From: Cordilura impudica | Taxonomy: Eukaryota; Arthropoda; Insecta; Diptera; Scathophagidae | DNA length: 64,000 bases | Direction of reading: 5' to 3' | NCBI GenBank assembly: GCA_963682025.1 | Contig: OY821517.1 | Location: 292,841,670-292,905,669, forward strand | In this document: one piece after another, positions 35,366 to 47,058 of the stretch | Layout of the letters: each line of letters starts with the position of its first letter | Position numbering within the stretch: position 1 is the stretch's first letter | Notes under the pieces: model-generated | What the model was told of the DNA's origin: nothing | The model's input: only the letters and a program-made list of their open reading frames with translations | The model's database searches: none | Program-made: the position numbers and the translations under genes

Positions 35366-36565
35366 ACCTGAGTCTTTAATTTTTAATTTTTTATTTTTAA
35401 TTTTTAATTTTAAATTTTTATTTTTAATTTTTAATTTTTAATTTTTAATTTTTAATTTTTAATTTTTAATTTTTAATTTTAATTTTTAATTTTTAATTTT
35501 TAATTTTTAATTTTTAATTTTTAATTTTTAATTTTTAATTTTTAATTTTTAATTTTTAATTTTTAATTTTTAATTTTTAATTTTTAATTTTTAATTTTTA
35601 ATTTTTAATTTTTAATTTTTAATTTTTAATTTTTAATTTTTAATTTTTAATTTTTAATTTTTAATTTTTAATTTTTAATTTTTAATTTTTAATTTTTAAT
35701 TTTTAATTTTTAATTTTTAATTTTTAATTTTTAATTTTTAATTTTTAATTTTTAATTTTTAATTTTTAATTTTTAATTTTTAATTTTTAATTTTTAATTT
35801 TTAATTTTTAATTTTTAATTTTTAATTTTTAATTTTTAATTTTTAATTTTTAATTTTTGATTTTTAATTATTAATTTTTAATTTTTAATTTTTAATTTTT
35901 AGTTTTTAGTTTTTAGTTTTTAATTTTTAATTTTTAATTTTTAAATTTTAATTTTTAAGTTTTAATTTTTAATTTTTTATTTTTAATTTTTAATTGTTAA
36001 TTTTTAATATTTAATTTTTAATTTTTGTGTTTTTTAATTTTTAATTTTAAATTTTTAATTTTTAATTTTTAATTTTTAATTTTTAATTTTTAATTTTTAA
36101 TTTTTAATTTTTAATTTTTAATTTTTAATTTTTAATTTTTAATTTTTAATTTTTAATTTTTAATTTTTAATTTTTAATTTTTAATTTTTAATTTTTAATT
36201 TTTAATTTTTAATTTTTAATTTTTAATTTTTAATTTTTAATTTTTAATTTTTAATTTTTAATTTTTAATTTTTAATTTTTAATTTTTAATTTTTAGTTTT
36301 TAATTTTAAATTTTTAATTTTTAATTTTTAATTTTTAATTTTTAATTTTTAATTTTTAATTTTTAATTTTTAATTTTTAATTTTTAATTTTTAATTTTTG
36401 ATTTTTAATTATTAATTTTTAATTTTTAGTTTTTAGTTTTTAGTTTTTAGTTTTTAATTTTTAATTTTTAATTTTTAATTTTAAATTTTAATTTTTAAGT
36501 TTTAATTTTTAATTTTTAATTTTTAATTGTTAATTTTTAATATTTAATTTTTAATTTTTGTGTTT
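35366..36565. repeat. AATTTTT heptamer array (block 1)
   Basis: Mostly exact 7-bp units, broken by variant patches (for example AGTTTTTAGTTTTTAG near 35900 and a TTGTTAATTTTTAATATTTA patch at about 35995 and 36529). No coding value. Confidence 0.95.
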
Positions 36566-37572
36566 TCAATTTTCCATTTTTCAATTTTCATTTTCCAATT
36601 TCCATTTTTAATTTTTCAATTTTCATTTTCCATTTTCATTTTTTTTTCAATTTTCAATATTCAATTTTCATTTTCCATTTTTCAATTTTCACTTTCAATT
36701 TTCCATTTTGCATTTTCCATTTTTCAATTTTCATTTTCCATTTTCAGTTTTTAATTTTTCAATTTTCATTTTCAATTTTTCATTTTCCATTTTTCAATTT
36801 TCATTTTCCATTTTGCGTATTCCATTTTTAATTTTTCATTTTTCAATTTTCATGTTCCATTTTCCAATTTCCATTTTTAATTTTTCAGTTTTCATTTTCC
36901 ATTTTTCAATTTTCATTTTTCATTTTTCAGTTTTCATTTTCCATTTTTCATTTTTTATTTTTCTTTTTCCATTTTTCATTTTCCATTTTCCGTTTTTCAT
37001 TTTTCAATTTTCATTTTTCGTTTTTCATTTTTCATTTTCCCTTTTCCATTTTTCAATTTTCATTTTCCATTCTTCATTTTTCAATTTTCCATTTTCCATT
37101 TTTCGACTCTCATTTTCCATTTTCCATGTTTTAATTTTCATTTTCCATTTTCCATTTTTCAATTTTCATTTTACAATTTACATTTTTCATATTTCATTTT
37201 CAATTTTCCATTTTTCATTTTCCATTTTTAATTTTTCAATTTTCATTTTCCATTTTTCAATTTTCAATTTTCATTTTTCATTTTCCATTTTCCATTTTTC
37301 ACTTTTAATTTTTCAATTTTCAATTTCCATTTTCCATTTGTCATTTTTCAATTTTCATTTTTCATTTTTCAATTTCATTCTCCATTTTCCGTTTTGCATT
37401 TTCCATTTTTCATTTTTCAATTTTCTTTTTCCATTTTCCATTTTTCATTTTGCAATTTTCATTTTCCATTTTCCATTTTTCATATTTCAGTTCTCGTTTT
37501 CCATTTTCCACTTACCATTTTCCATTTTTCAATTTTCATTTTCAATTTTTCATTTTTCAATTTTCATTTTTA
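36566..37572. repeat. ATTTTCC/ATTTTTC degenerate array (block 2)
   Basis: Six- and seven-base units ATTTTC, ATTTTCC, ATTTTTC and AATTTTC in irregular order. The long open frames encode only phenylalanine/isoleucine/histidine/serine repeats and are artefacts of the missing stop in one frame. Confidence 0.93.
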
Positions 37573-38098
37573 ATTTTTAATTTTTAGTTTCTAGTTTTTA
37601 GTTTTTAATTTTTAATTGTTAATTTTTAATATTTAATTTTTAATTTTTGTGTTTTTTAATTTTTAATTTTAAATTTTTAATTTTTAATTTTTAATTTTTA
37701 ATTTTTAATTTTTAATTTTTAATTTTTAATTTTTAATTTTTAATTTTTAATTTTTAATTTTTAATTTTTAATTTTTAATTTTTAATTTTTAATTTTTAGT
37801 TTTTAATTTTTAATTTTTAATTTTTAATTTTTAATTTTTAATTTTTAATTTTTAATTTTTAATTTTTAATTTTTAATTTTTAATTTTTAATTTTTAATTT
37901 TTGATTTTTAATTATTAATTTTTAATTTTTAATTTTTAGTTTTTAGTTTTTAATTTTTAATTTTTAATTTTTAATTTTTAATTTTTAATTTTTAATTTTT
38001 AATTTTTAATTTTTAAATTTTAATTTTTAAGTTTTAATTTTTAATTTTTTATTTTTAATTTTTAATTGTTAATTTTTAATATTTAATTTTTAATTTTT
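37573..38098. repeat. AATTTTT heptamer array (block 3, copy of block 1)
   Basis: Same unit and the same marker patches as block 1 (the TTGTTAAT...GTGTTTT patch at 37614 and 38065), showing it is part of a larger duplication. Confidence 0.93.
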
Positions 38099-38157
38099 GT
38101 GTTTTCAATTTTCCATTTTTCAATTTTCATTTTCCAATTTCCATTTTTAATTTTTCA

Positions 38158-38188
<31 letters not shown>

Positions 38189-39014
38189 TCATTTTTTTTT
38201 CAATTTTCAATATTCAATTTTCATTTTCCATTTTTCAATTTTCACTTTCAATTTTCCATTTTGCATTTTCCATTTTTCAATTTTCATTTTCCATTTTCAG
38301 TTTTTAATTTTTCAGTTTTCATTTTCAATTTTTCATTTTCCATTTTTCAATTTTCATTTTCCATTTTGCGTATTCCATTTTTAATTTTTCATTTTTCAAT
38401 TTTCATGTTCCATTTTTCATTTTCCAATTTCCATTTTTAATTTTTCAGTTTTCATTTTCCATTTTTCAATTTTCATTTTTCATTTTTCAGTTTTCATTTT
38501 CCATTTTTAATTTTTTATTTTTCTTTTTCCATTTTTCATTTTCCATTTTCCGTTTTTCATTTTTCAATTTTCATTTTTCGTTTTTCATTTTTCATTTTCC
38601 CTTTTCCATTTTTCAATTTTCATTTTCCATTCTTCATTTTTCAATTTTCCATTTTCCATTTTTCGACTCTCATTTTCCATTTTCCATGTTTTAATTTTCA
38701 TTTTCCATTTTCCATTTTTCAATTTTCATTTTACAATTTACATTTTTCATATTTCATTTTCAATTTTCCATTTTTCATTTTCCATTTTTAATTTTTCAAT
38801 TTTCATTTTCCATTTTTCAATTTTCAATTTTCAATTTTCATTTTTCATTTTCCATTTTTCACTTTTAATTTTTCAATTTTCAATTTCCATTTTCCATTTG
38901 TCATTTTTCAATTTTCATTTTTCATTTTTCAATTTCATTCTCCATTTTCCGTTTTGCATTTTCCATTTTTCATTTTTCAATTTTCTTTTTCCATTTTCCA
39001 TTTTTCATTTTGCA

Positions 39015-39045
<31 letters not shown>

Positions 39046-39319
39046 TTCATATTTCAGTTCTCGTTTTCCATTTTCCACTTACCATTTTCCATTTTTCAAT
39101 TTTCATTTTCAATTTTTCATTTTTCAATTTTCATTTTCCATTTTTCATTTTTGATTTTTCATTTTCCATTCTCCATTTTTCATTTTCTATTTTCCATTTT
39201 TAATTTTCCATTTTCCGTTTTTCATTTTCCATTTTTCATTTTCTATTCTCCATTTTTCATTTTCTATTTTCCATTTTTAATTTTTTATTTTTCAATTTTC
39301 TTTTTTCATTTTCCATTTT
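38099..39319. repeat. ATTTTCC/ATTTTTC array (block 4, copy of block 2)
   Basis: Nearly identical to 36560-37572 over about 1.0 kb, with the same irregular unit order (for example GTTTTGCATTTTCC and TTCGACTCTCATTTTCC). An extension beyond the duplicated part (about 39116-39319) adds new units and runs into element A2. Confidence 0.92.
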
Positions 39320-39852
39320 TATACCCTCCACATCTCAGTGGCAGAGGGTATATATAGGTTTGTCATTCCGTTTGTAACGCATCGAAAAACTAATTTCCGA
39401 CCCAATAAAGTATATATATTCTTGATCCTTATCACAGCTCGAGTCGATATAGCGATGTCCGTCTGTCCGTCTGTCCGTCTGTCCGTGTGTCTGTTGAAAT
39501 CACGCTCATTCAAAAAAAAAAGCATTTACTTAGGTCAGGTTACGAAAAAATTATTTGCCATAATTCCCACCAGGTTGGTATTGAAATCGGAGTAAATCGG
39601 GAGCCTCTGCGCTGAGAAATGAACAAAAGTTTATAGATACCTCTAAAAAAAACATGAAACCTAGTGTTTTCTTGTAATAGTTTAGTGGTTGAACATACAA
39701 CAACATAAAAAAAGCCACAAAAAAAATGTGATTCATACATATTAACAATAACAAGAACACAACTACCATGAGCTATGTTAATAGTATTGCCACAAACCGA
39801 GGTGGAGGGTATCAAAGATTCGGCACAGCCGAATTTAACACTCTTACTTGTT
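39320..39852 (+). mobile_element. Family A element A2, compact array-less copy
   Basis: Starts ATACCCTCCACATCTCAGTG, followed by GGCAGAGGGTATATATAGG, CATTCCGTTTGTAACGCATC, the TATATATATTCTTGATCC core, and GTCCGTCTGTCCGTCTGTC at about 39459. It ends with GGTGGAGGGTATC, hairpin ATTCGGC/GCCGAAT and CACTCTTACTTGTT. Only about 533 bp and complete at both ends, with no heptamer array. It sits inside A1 in opposite orientation, so it is younger than that copy. This is the best reference for the basic element. Confidence 0.85.
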
Positions 39853-40902
39853 CATTTTACATTTTACATTTTACATTTTACATTTTACATTTTACATTTT
39901 ACATTTTACATTTTACATTTTACATTTTACATTTTACATTTTACATTTTACATTTTACATTTTACATTTTACATTTTACATTTTACATTTTACATTTTAC
40001 ATTTTACATTTTACATTTTACATTTTACATTTTACATTTTACATTTTACATTTTACATTTTACATTTTACATTTTACATTTTACATTTTACATTTTACAT
40101 TTTACATTTTACATTTTACATTTTACATTTTACATTTTACATTTTACATTTTACATTTTACATTTTACATTTTACATTTTACATTTTACATTTTACATTT
40201 TACATTTTACATTTTACATTTTACATTTTACATTTTACATTTTACATTTTACATTTTACATTTTACATTTTACATTTTACATTTTACATTTTACATTTTA
40301 CATTTTACATTTTACATTTTACATTTTACATTTTACATTTTACATTTTACATTTTACATTTTACATTTTACATTTTACATTTTACATTTTACATTTTACA
40401 TTTTACATTTTACATTTTACATTTTACATTTTACATTTTACATTTTACATTTTACATTTTACATTTTACATTTTACATTTTACATTTTACATTTTACATT
40501 TTACATTTTACATTTTACATTTTACATTTTACATTTTACATTTTACATTTTACATTTTACATTTTACATTTTACATTTTACATTTTACATTTTACATTTT
40601 ACATTTTACATTTTACATTTTACATTTTACATTTTACATTTTACATTTTACATTTTACATTTTACATTTTACATTTTACATTTTACATTTTACATTTTAC
40701 ATTTTACATTTTACATTTTACATTTTACATTTTACATTTTACATTTTACATTTTACATTTTACATTTTACATTTTACATTTTACATTTTACATTTTACAT
40801 TTTACATTTTACATTTTACATTTTACATTTTACATTTTACATTTTACATTTTACATTTTACATTTTACATTTTACATTTTACATTTTACATTTTACATTT
40901 TA
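39853..40902 (+). repeat. 150 perfect units of CATTTTA
   Basis: The phase of the unit is unbroken from line to line across 1050 bases, with no substitution I can find. Variant units (CATTTTCC and others) follow to about 40965. All three forward frames are open for 380-450 codons purely because the unit contains no in-frame stop. Confidence 0.97.
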
Positions 40903-40970
40903 CATTTTCCATTTTCTGTTTTTCATTTTCCATCCTCCATTTTCCATTTTTCATTTTCCATATTGGCGAT
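40903..40970 (+). repeat. Variant units and array seed next to the A1 body
   Basis: CATTTTC-type units end at CATATTGGCGAT. The reverse-strand motif ATCGCCAATATG is found at the body/array boundary of A1 and A6, and a shorter form (GCCAATATGAAAG) in A4. Confidence 0.8.
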
Positions 40971-41481
40971 TTTTTTTTTTATTATAAGCTATGTTATTGT
41001 GTTCTTGGTATTGTTAATATATATAATATATAATATGCATAATTTTTTGTGGTATTTTTTTATGTTGTACAATTATAATGTTCAACCACTAAACTGTTAC
41101 AACAAACACACTGGGTTTTATGTTTTTTAGAGGTATCTACATATTTTTGCTCGTATCTAATCACGATGATGCCCGATTTAGCCAATTTTCAATACCAACC
41201 TGCTGGGAATTATGGCAAATGATATTATTGTAGCCTTATCCAGTTAAATGGGTTTTTTTGTGAATGAGCCTGATTTCAACAGACAGACGGACAGACGGAC
41301 ATCGCTATATCGACTCGAGCTGTGATAAGGATCAAGAATATATATACTTTATGGGGTCGGAAATTAGTTTTTCGATGCGTTACAAACGGAATGACAAACC
41401 TATATATGCCCTCTGCCACTGACGTGTGGAGGGTATAACAAAAAAAAAAAAAAAAACTAGCCAAAATTAGAATCTGCAGAC

Positions 41482-41510
41482 AAGCCACTCGGCTTCGCGG
41501 AACTAGGCTT
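41482..41510. repeat. 29-bp GC-rich hairpin motif, copy 1
   Basis: AAGCCACTCGGCTTCGCGGA followed by ACTAGGCTT; AAGCC and GGCTT can pair. An inverted copy lies at 58878-58906. Confidence 0.6.
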
Positions 41511-41529
41511 AAAAAAAGTAAAAATTCCG

Positions 41530-42942
41530 ATTAATAGTTGTAACAATCAACATGTAAATTTCAGAAGACATTGTATCGCCAAGAGACCCATTTTTAAGTG
41601 CATATTTATTCTCGTCTATTCATTACATTTCTGTGAACCGTTATATCTTTGTCTGAATGTCATAGCATGATTATTGAGTACTCTGTTAATATTTTTGTGC
41701 AAGAAATCAGTGAGTGAAAAAGAAGTAATTTTTATGAGGCAAAAAAAAAAACGCACATGTAATCAAAAAATTACATTAAATATGGTGTATATTAGTTTAG
41801 TGAAAACACAAAGTGAATTTCAAAAAACTTTTATTTTTTACCTTAAATTTTCGTTTTTCAACTGGCGACTTAAACACTTAGGGTATGGCCAAAACTGTGA
41901 TACGCAGCATGTTAGAAACATTTTTACTGTCATATTTTTAATTTTTATTTGCAATTATTTTTTAAATTATGTGTTTTATGTCGTGTTATATGTCCTGTGT
42001 AAAACCATTATTATTTTTGAAAATTAAGTGCAAAATTTGACGAAAAATTATTTATTTAAGAAAATATAATCCCTGAAGAGGTTGGAAAAAATACCAACGA
42101 AACGTTTGATGAAGAAACTTAAATAAATGTTTATTTAAAATTGAAAAGTACATGATCTTAAAAGCCTAATTAGATTAGAGAACTTTAAAACACGGAAACT
42201 TAAATTCAGAAAAAGGTCGATATACATATATATACATATATGAAAAATTATTGGAAACAGATTTTTATCTTCGGTCTTCGAATTATTTCTTAAATACCAA
42301 ATAGCTGGCACTAACATTAAGCTTTTGGCCGTTAGAGGTTTAAAAAAATAGTAGACATCCGCTTTTTTGACACAATAAACAAGACTTTAAATTTGGTTTT
42401 CAGTTTCAGTTCACCGGTTTATTTGTTTATTTAAAATAATAAATAAATAAAAAAAATCATAACTTGGTGTTAAAATAAAACAAAAAAGGTTTTAAAAAAA
42501 AATCTTCAGTTGATCTCTAAAAACGTATGATTTTTTTAAACAAATAAATCTGTCTTTAACCCTTTGACATATATTTCCTATTGGTTGTCAACGTTCAATA
42601 TTTGCGAACAATAGCAGTATAGTATTTTCTTTATTTATTTTTCTTTTTTGATTAATGTAGTAAATTACTAAATATAAATTACACAGTATCGATTAATACT
42701 CTTTTTTTATTTACTATGATCACAAATCGAAGACCAAATTCTATTGGCGTCTTTTTTTCGATTTATTCGATTTGGGAGTGCTAAATTAGTTTATTGAATA
42801 CGCAAAAAATATCCACAAGTAATTATGATTCATTTGCTATAAAGCTTATGTAGTTTTGTTCACAAAATGTAATTCTTTTAAAATGTATTTTAATATCTAA
42901 TTTAATTTTATTTCTCCTGTTAAATTAAATGAAAAAAAAAAC
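41530..42942. other. AT-rich DNA, no gene supported
   Basis: A 117-codon frame (41674-42027) is lysine/phenylalanine-rich with no recognisable motif. A segment near 42075-42110 (GAAACGTTTGATGAAG) is reminiscent of LINE or Penelope tails, which I cannot confirm. Confidence 0.35.
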
Positions 42943-43612
42943 TAGTAACATTATAGTCGGTCTAGACCGACTATACGATACCGTATACGATGGTTTAGAG
43001 ACCCTATCTCTTCGGTCCAACTAATTGGATATAGAAACTAATCATAAAACAATTTTGAGTGGCATTCTTATTAATTTTTTTGGTAATATCGGGTGCTATA
43101 TTTATATGGGGACTAGGGTCGAAAAATGGACCGATCCTGACCATATTTGGTAAAGTTACTTACATTTTGAAAAAATATATACAAACCAAATTTGAGAAAA
43201 ATCTGTGCAATATTTTTTTTTTTTTTGCCAGATTTAAGTGAAAATCGGGAAACAGCTTTATATGGGGGCTATGACAAAGAATTTTCATATGGGGTTTATT
43301 TTTCGACAACTGATAATTAGATATAATAAACACACACAAACACATTTTGACCGAGATATGCTTGATAATTTGGATCTTATGGCAATTTAAGTCGATTTCA
43401 TAGGGGTCATTTGTATGGGAACTAGGTCTGAACATGGACCGAATTTCAATAGCGTTCATCCTATGGCCGATAAAAGCTCATATACCAAATGTCAACAAAA
43501 TATATTCATATTTGCGACCTGTAGTTTGATAATAAGGTTTACATGGACACACAGACGGACGGACGGACAGACGGACATCACTAAATCGACTCAGAAAGTG
43601 ATAGGGTATAAC
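42943..43612 (-). mobile_element. Family B mini-me-like copy
   Basis: Perfect 22-bp palindrome at 42953-42974, GATACCGTATACGATGG, and the usual internal blocks (AAAATGGACCGATCCTGACC, ATCGGGAAACAGCTTTATAT). ACAGACGGACGGACGGACAG near 43553, then AGTGATAGGGTATAAC. About 90 bases between the GTCY tract and the 5' end are deleted compared with 18912-19702. Confidence 0.8.
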
Positions 43613-43690
43613 AAGTTAGAAAATTATAGTCAGTCTAGACAGACTATACGATATCCTATACTTAGAGTTAGAAAGGCTCTAGAACCATTT
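43613..43690 (-). mobile_element. Family B 3'-terminal fragment abutting the previous copy
   Basis: AAGTTAGAAAATTATAGTCA, a palindrome variant with a mismatched pair (GTCAGTCTAGACAGAC), and GATATCCTATAC. Head-to-tail contact of two family B copies with no spacer. Confidence 0.65.
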
Positions 43691-43832
43691 TACAAATTTT
43701 AGTTTAACAGTTTGTTGCTCCACCAAATATAGTTGTCAGGACAAATGAAAGTTCTGTTGTTTACCGAAGAAATATTTCGTTTAAAAAATTACTGTATTTC
43801 CTAAATACCTCTAAACTACATGATACGTTTTT

Positions 43833-44200
43833 ATACCCTCCACACCTCAGTTGCAGAGGGTATATAGGTTTGTCATTTAGTTTTTAACGCATAAACAAAC
43901 TAATTTCCGACCCCATAAAGTATATATATTCTTGATCCTTATCACAGCTCGAGTCGATAATAGCGATGACCGTCTGTCTGTTGAAATCACGCTCATTCAC
44001 TAAAAAAAAAAAACATTTAACTGTAATGTTAATGTTTAATGTTACGATAATATCATTTGCCATTATTCCTACCAGGTTGGTATTTAAAATGGGATAAATC
44101 GGGTATCATTGTGCTTAGATACGAACAAAAATATGTACACACCTCTAAAAAAAAAAAAAAAAAACCAGTGTGTTTGTTGTAATATTTTACGAATATTCTG
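43833..44200 (+). mobile_element. Family A element A3, 3'-truncated
   Basis: ATACCCTCCACACCTCAGTT, GCAGAGGGTATATAGG, TTCTTGATCCTTATCACAGC, a shortened GTCTG tract at 43971-43981, and blocks with ACCAGGTTGGTATT and ACCAGTGTGTTTGTTG. It breaks off before any array, and the 3' hairpin is missing. Confidence 0.8.
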
Positions 44201-44838
44201 AACGTTTTTCTGGCCTATTTTTAAAGATGTCCTTGCAGGCCCGTTTTTATTCTGTATTGGTTATCGCTAGGACTGTCCCACTCGCAGAGATTTTTTTTAA
44301 ATAAAGACAGATTGACAATATAGAAGGGTTTATTTAATTCTGCATTACCGAATATAATTACTATACTTATTAAGTAAATACCAAAAAGTAACTGTAAAAT
44401 TACAACAAACAAAACACTTTGCATAAGTTGATCAATTTGTTTGTTTAGTTAATTGTGTTTTTTTTTTTATTCATTTTAATGATTTTCATACAATTTAAAA
44501 AAGGAAAACCATGTTTTGTTAAAAACTAAATTTTCTTTATACATTGGTATAAATTTTTTTAAGCTTTCATATCAAAATAAGCGATGAAAAGCAACTAAAA
44601 TCGAAAAAGATGATAGATTTCGCTTTTTTTAAAGATATTCTTAAAAAAACGATACTAATAACTTGCAAATGTATCAAAAAAATGCACGTCATTTTAAAGC
44701 TTAATCAGTTTTCTTCCCAAAGCTCTAAAAAAAATTAAAATCGGACAAAAACTGACTGAGGTACAGGTCGATAAGTTGACGGAAATCACTGAAAACGGTT
44801 TTTTAGAATAACTTCTGAATTTGAGGGTGTTTCCGAAA
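44201..44838. other. AT-rich DNA, nothing recognised
   Basis: No frame or repeat match I can support. Confidence 0.35.
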
Positions 44839-44839
44839 T

Positions 44840-45125
44840 GCCAGGTCGTTTTCCAAGTTTATTTTTCACTGTAGCACCGTGTCATTAGTCTTTGTTTTCA
44901 AGTCGGTGAAAAATATTGGTCAAAATACAATTACTTTTCTAAGGAATCAAACTAGATTCAATATGAGAAGCTGTTCGAATTTGCGAGTTTCAAGATGCAG
45001 ATTGGAAACCACGAAGCAAAAAATTGAGTCATTTTCCTCAAAATTTAAAAAACATTCAGAAATTTCAGTTTTTAAGTCAAGTTTGAGAGATTATTTATTA
45101 CAAAACCTGAAATGCTTTTAACATA
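44840..45125 (+). pseudogene. LINE C-terminal fragment
   Basis: FNMRSCSNLRVSRCRLETTK, then KFKKHSEISVFKSSLRDYLL matches the end of jockey/CR1-type RT proteins (T.R...L..PR.RT.......G...YN.LP.......F...L...L). A stop and an AATAAATAATAATATT tail follow. 5'-truncated to the last ~100 codons. Confidence 0.55.
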
Positions 45126-45689
45126 AAGATATTGAATAAATAATAATATTCATAAATACACAATTTTACTACATATTTTCTTATTGTTAACTAATTTTAT
45201 GCTAACTTGCCTCAATAATGTCATTTGACGCTGAGGCAATATAAAAAAATTTGTTAAATAAATTATTAATACAACTACGGAACTACAGTTGCTTCAAAAA
45301 CTGAGTGCTCACCACTAACTTTAATTTTCAAATTAATATTTTTATCAAAACATTTATATTTTGTCGAAGCTTTTTTTATATTTTTTTATGTACTATATGG
45401 TAATGTTTATTATTATGTACTTTAATATTAAAAAAGAACTTCATAATTTCCAATTTTAAAACAAAAACAAAAATTAAACAAAAATTTAAGTTTCAAAAAG
45501 TGAGTGCTCACTTGTACTTAATATTTATTTTGCTACTTACTGGAGAAAACTACCGGTACTTTTAAGAAATAAAACACAATAAAATTGAAATATCAACCTT
45601 TTTAAATATAATTGATAGCAGTTTTGTGACATACGTTGAATCAGATGGAACTATTTCGGGAGTAATCTTTGACATGTCTCCAAAATGAA

Positions 45690-47058
45690 GAGACTACCGA
45701 ATCCGAAAAAATATTACAAAAACCGTACGCGAATCCAAAAAATCAATAAGACAAATTGGAGAAATAGTAAAAGGACCATATTCCACCGTCAAAAAAATTA
45801 TTAGCAAATATAAAAACACAAGAAATTTCATGTATGAGCCCAGATCTGGGCGACCACATTTACTGTCTGAAGCTCAAAAACGTATATACGTTATATACAA
45901 AACATTCTGCTACAAAACTTACGGAAACGATACATATAAAGTTTGGTCTCAAAATTTCTGTAAATACAGTCCGCAATGTACTCTATGCAGCTGTTATCAC
46001 CGTCAGGTTGCCAGGAAGAAACCATTCATAAGCAAGGCGCACAAGATAAAACACTTTGAGTATGCTAAACCCCAAAAAAATGAGAAGATGGAGGTTCTGG
46101 AATCATGTTTTCACAGACGAAAGCAAATTTAACATGTATGGTAATGACGGAATGTGTAAAGTGTGGAGAAAGGCCAATGAAAAATTAATGCCGTTTTCTT
46201 TTCTGACAAAAAATGTCGCACTTTATTTGCACTTTTTTCGAAAAGTGTATTTTTTGTATATTCTGAATTAAGAGCAACCTTATCTTATACATTAATCGAA
46301 AGGTCTCAAAATGCTGTGTTCGTAAACTACAAAAAAATTGATTATTATCCTCTTTGAAGTCATAGGGTGAAAATATTCAAAAAAGGGAAACAATGGGAAA
46401 ACATTCTCATACTATGACCTGAAAGAAGTCAATGGCAGCAATTTTGTGCGATTTACTAGGGCTCGACTTTTGGACCTTTCGATTGATGTATAAGATAAGG
46501 TTGCTCTTAATTCATAATATACAAAAAATACACTTTTCGAAAATATTGCAAATAAAGTACGACATTTTTTGTCAGAAAAGAAAAGATAGAAACCTATGTT
46601 CCACGTTTAAATATGGGGATGGCTCAGTATTGGTATGGAGCTGTACGAGAGCTGGTGGTGTCGAGGATTTACATATAATCGATGGAATATTAGATCACAA
46701 AAAATGTAACGACATTTTAAAGACCCATTATTTCAGCCCCAGTGTACAAAAAATTGGTTTGCAGCCAAATTATATCTTGAGCCAGAACAACGACCCAAAA
46801 CATACGGCCGCCAATACTAAGTTATGGCTTCTCTATAATACTCCAAAATGGATGGAAACACTTCCCCAGTCTTCGGACATTAACCCAATCGAAAATCTCT
46901 GGTAGAATTTTGGAAAAAAGGTAAGAGAAAGAGAAATTCACAACAAAAACGATATGGCCAAAGCTCTACAAGAAGAATAGGCGAAAATTCCAGCGAAGGT
47001 GACCCAAAATTTGGGAAATTCTGTTCAGAGAATTTTTTTTAAGAACAATCATAAATGA
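45690..47058 (+). pseudogene. Tc1-like transposase, frameshifted and split by a MITE
   Basis: Pieces in order: RTRIQKINKTNWRN (N-terminal HTH region), the ARSGRPHLLSEAQKR linker with its GRP AT-hook-like motif, TVRNVLYAA, FWNHVFTDESKFNMYGNDG (first catalytic D), KVWRKANEKLMP, then a 391-bp insertion, YGDGSVLVWSCTRAGGVEDL, SQNNDPKHTAANTKLWL (second D), SSDINPIENLW (third catalytic region) and a C-terminal KNDMAKALQEE. Several frame changes and the insertion make it dead. All three catalytic blocks are still readable. Confidence 0.9.
46194..46584. mobile_element. Inverted-repeat MITE inside the Tc1 transposase
   Basis: Arms of about 110 bases match in inverted orientation: TTTTCTTTTCTGACAAAAAA, CGAAAAGTGTATTTTTTGTA, GAGCAACCTTATCTTATACA and TCGAAAGGTC against the right arm. 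It has no coding capacity and separates NEKLMP from the YGDGSV block of the host gene. Confidence 0.8.

Larger units (their letters stand above)
35316..41432 (-). mobile_element. Family A element A1 with giant heptamer array and nested insertion
   Basis: The 5' end is at the high coordinate: on the reverse strand it starts ATACCCTCCACACGTCAGTG and is followed by a TATATATA block and GTCCGTCTGTCCGTCTGTC. The 3' end is at 35316: GATACCCTCCAC, hairpin ATTCGGC-TGT-GCCGAAT (35334-35350), then AACAAGTAAGAGTG. Between body and 3' end lie tandem arrays (40909-35366) interrupted by the compact element A2. The paired GTGGAGGGTAT subterminal repeats, terminal hairpin and GTCY tract match dipteran mini-me/DINE-1 (Helentron-derived) elements. 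No protein is encoded. Reading A1 as one element split by A2 is inference. Confidence 0.72.

Noticed and set aside
39853..40902. Telomeric repeat tract
   Set aside because: Flies lack simple telomerase repeats, and the run is bounded on both sides by family A element sequence.
36560..41130. Long open frames of 290-451 codons rich in F, I, H, S or T, Y, L
   Set aside because: They are translations of 7-bp tandem arrays. Two or three frames are open over the same DNA, which follows from the unit containing no stop, not from selection.
41674..42027. A 117-codon frame
   Set aside because: Rich in K, F, I and N with no known motif; fits chance in AT-rich DNA.
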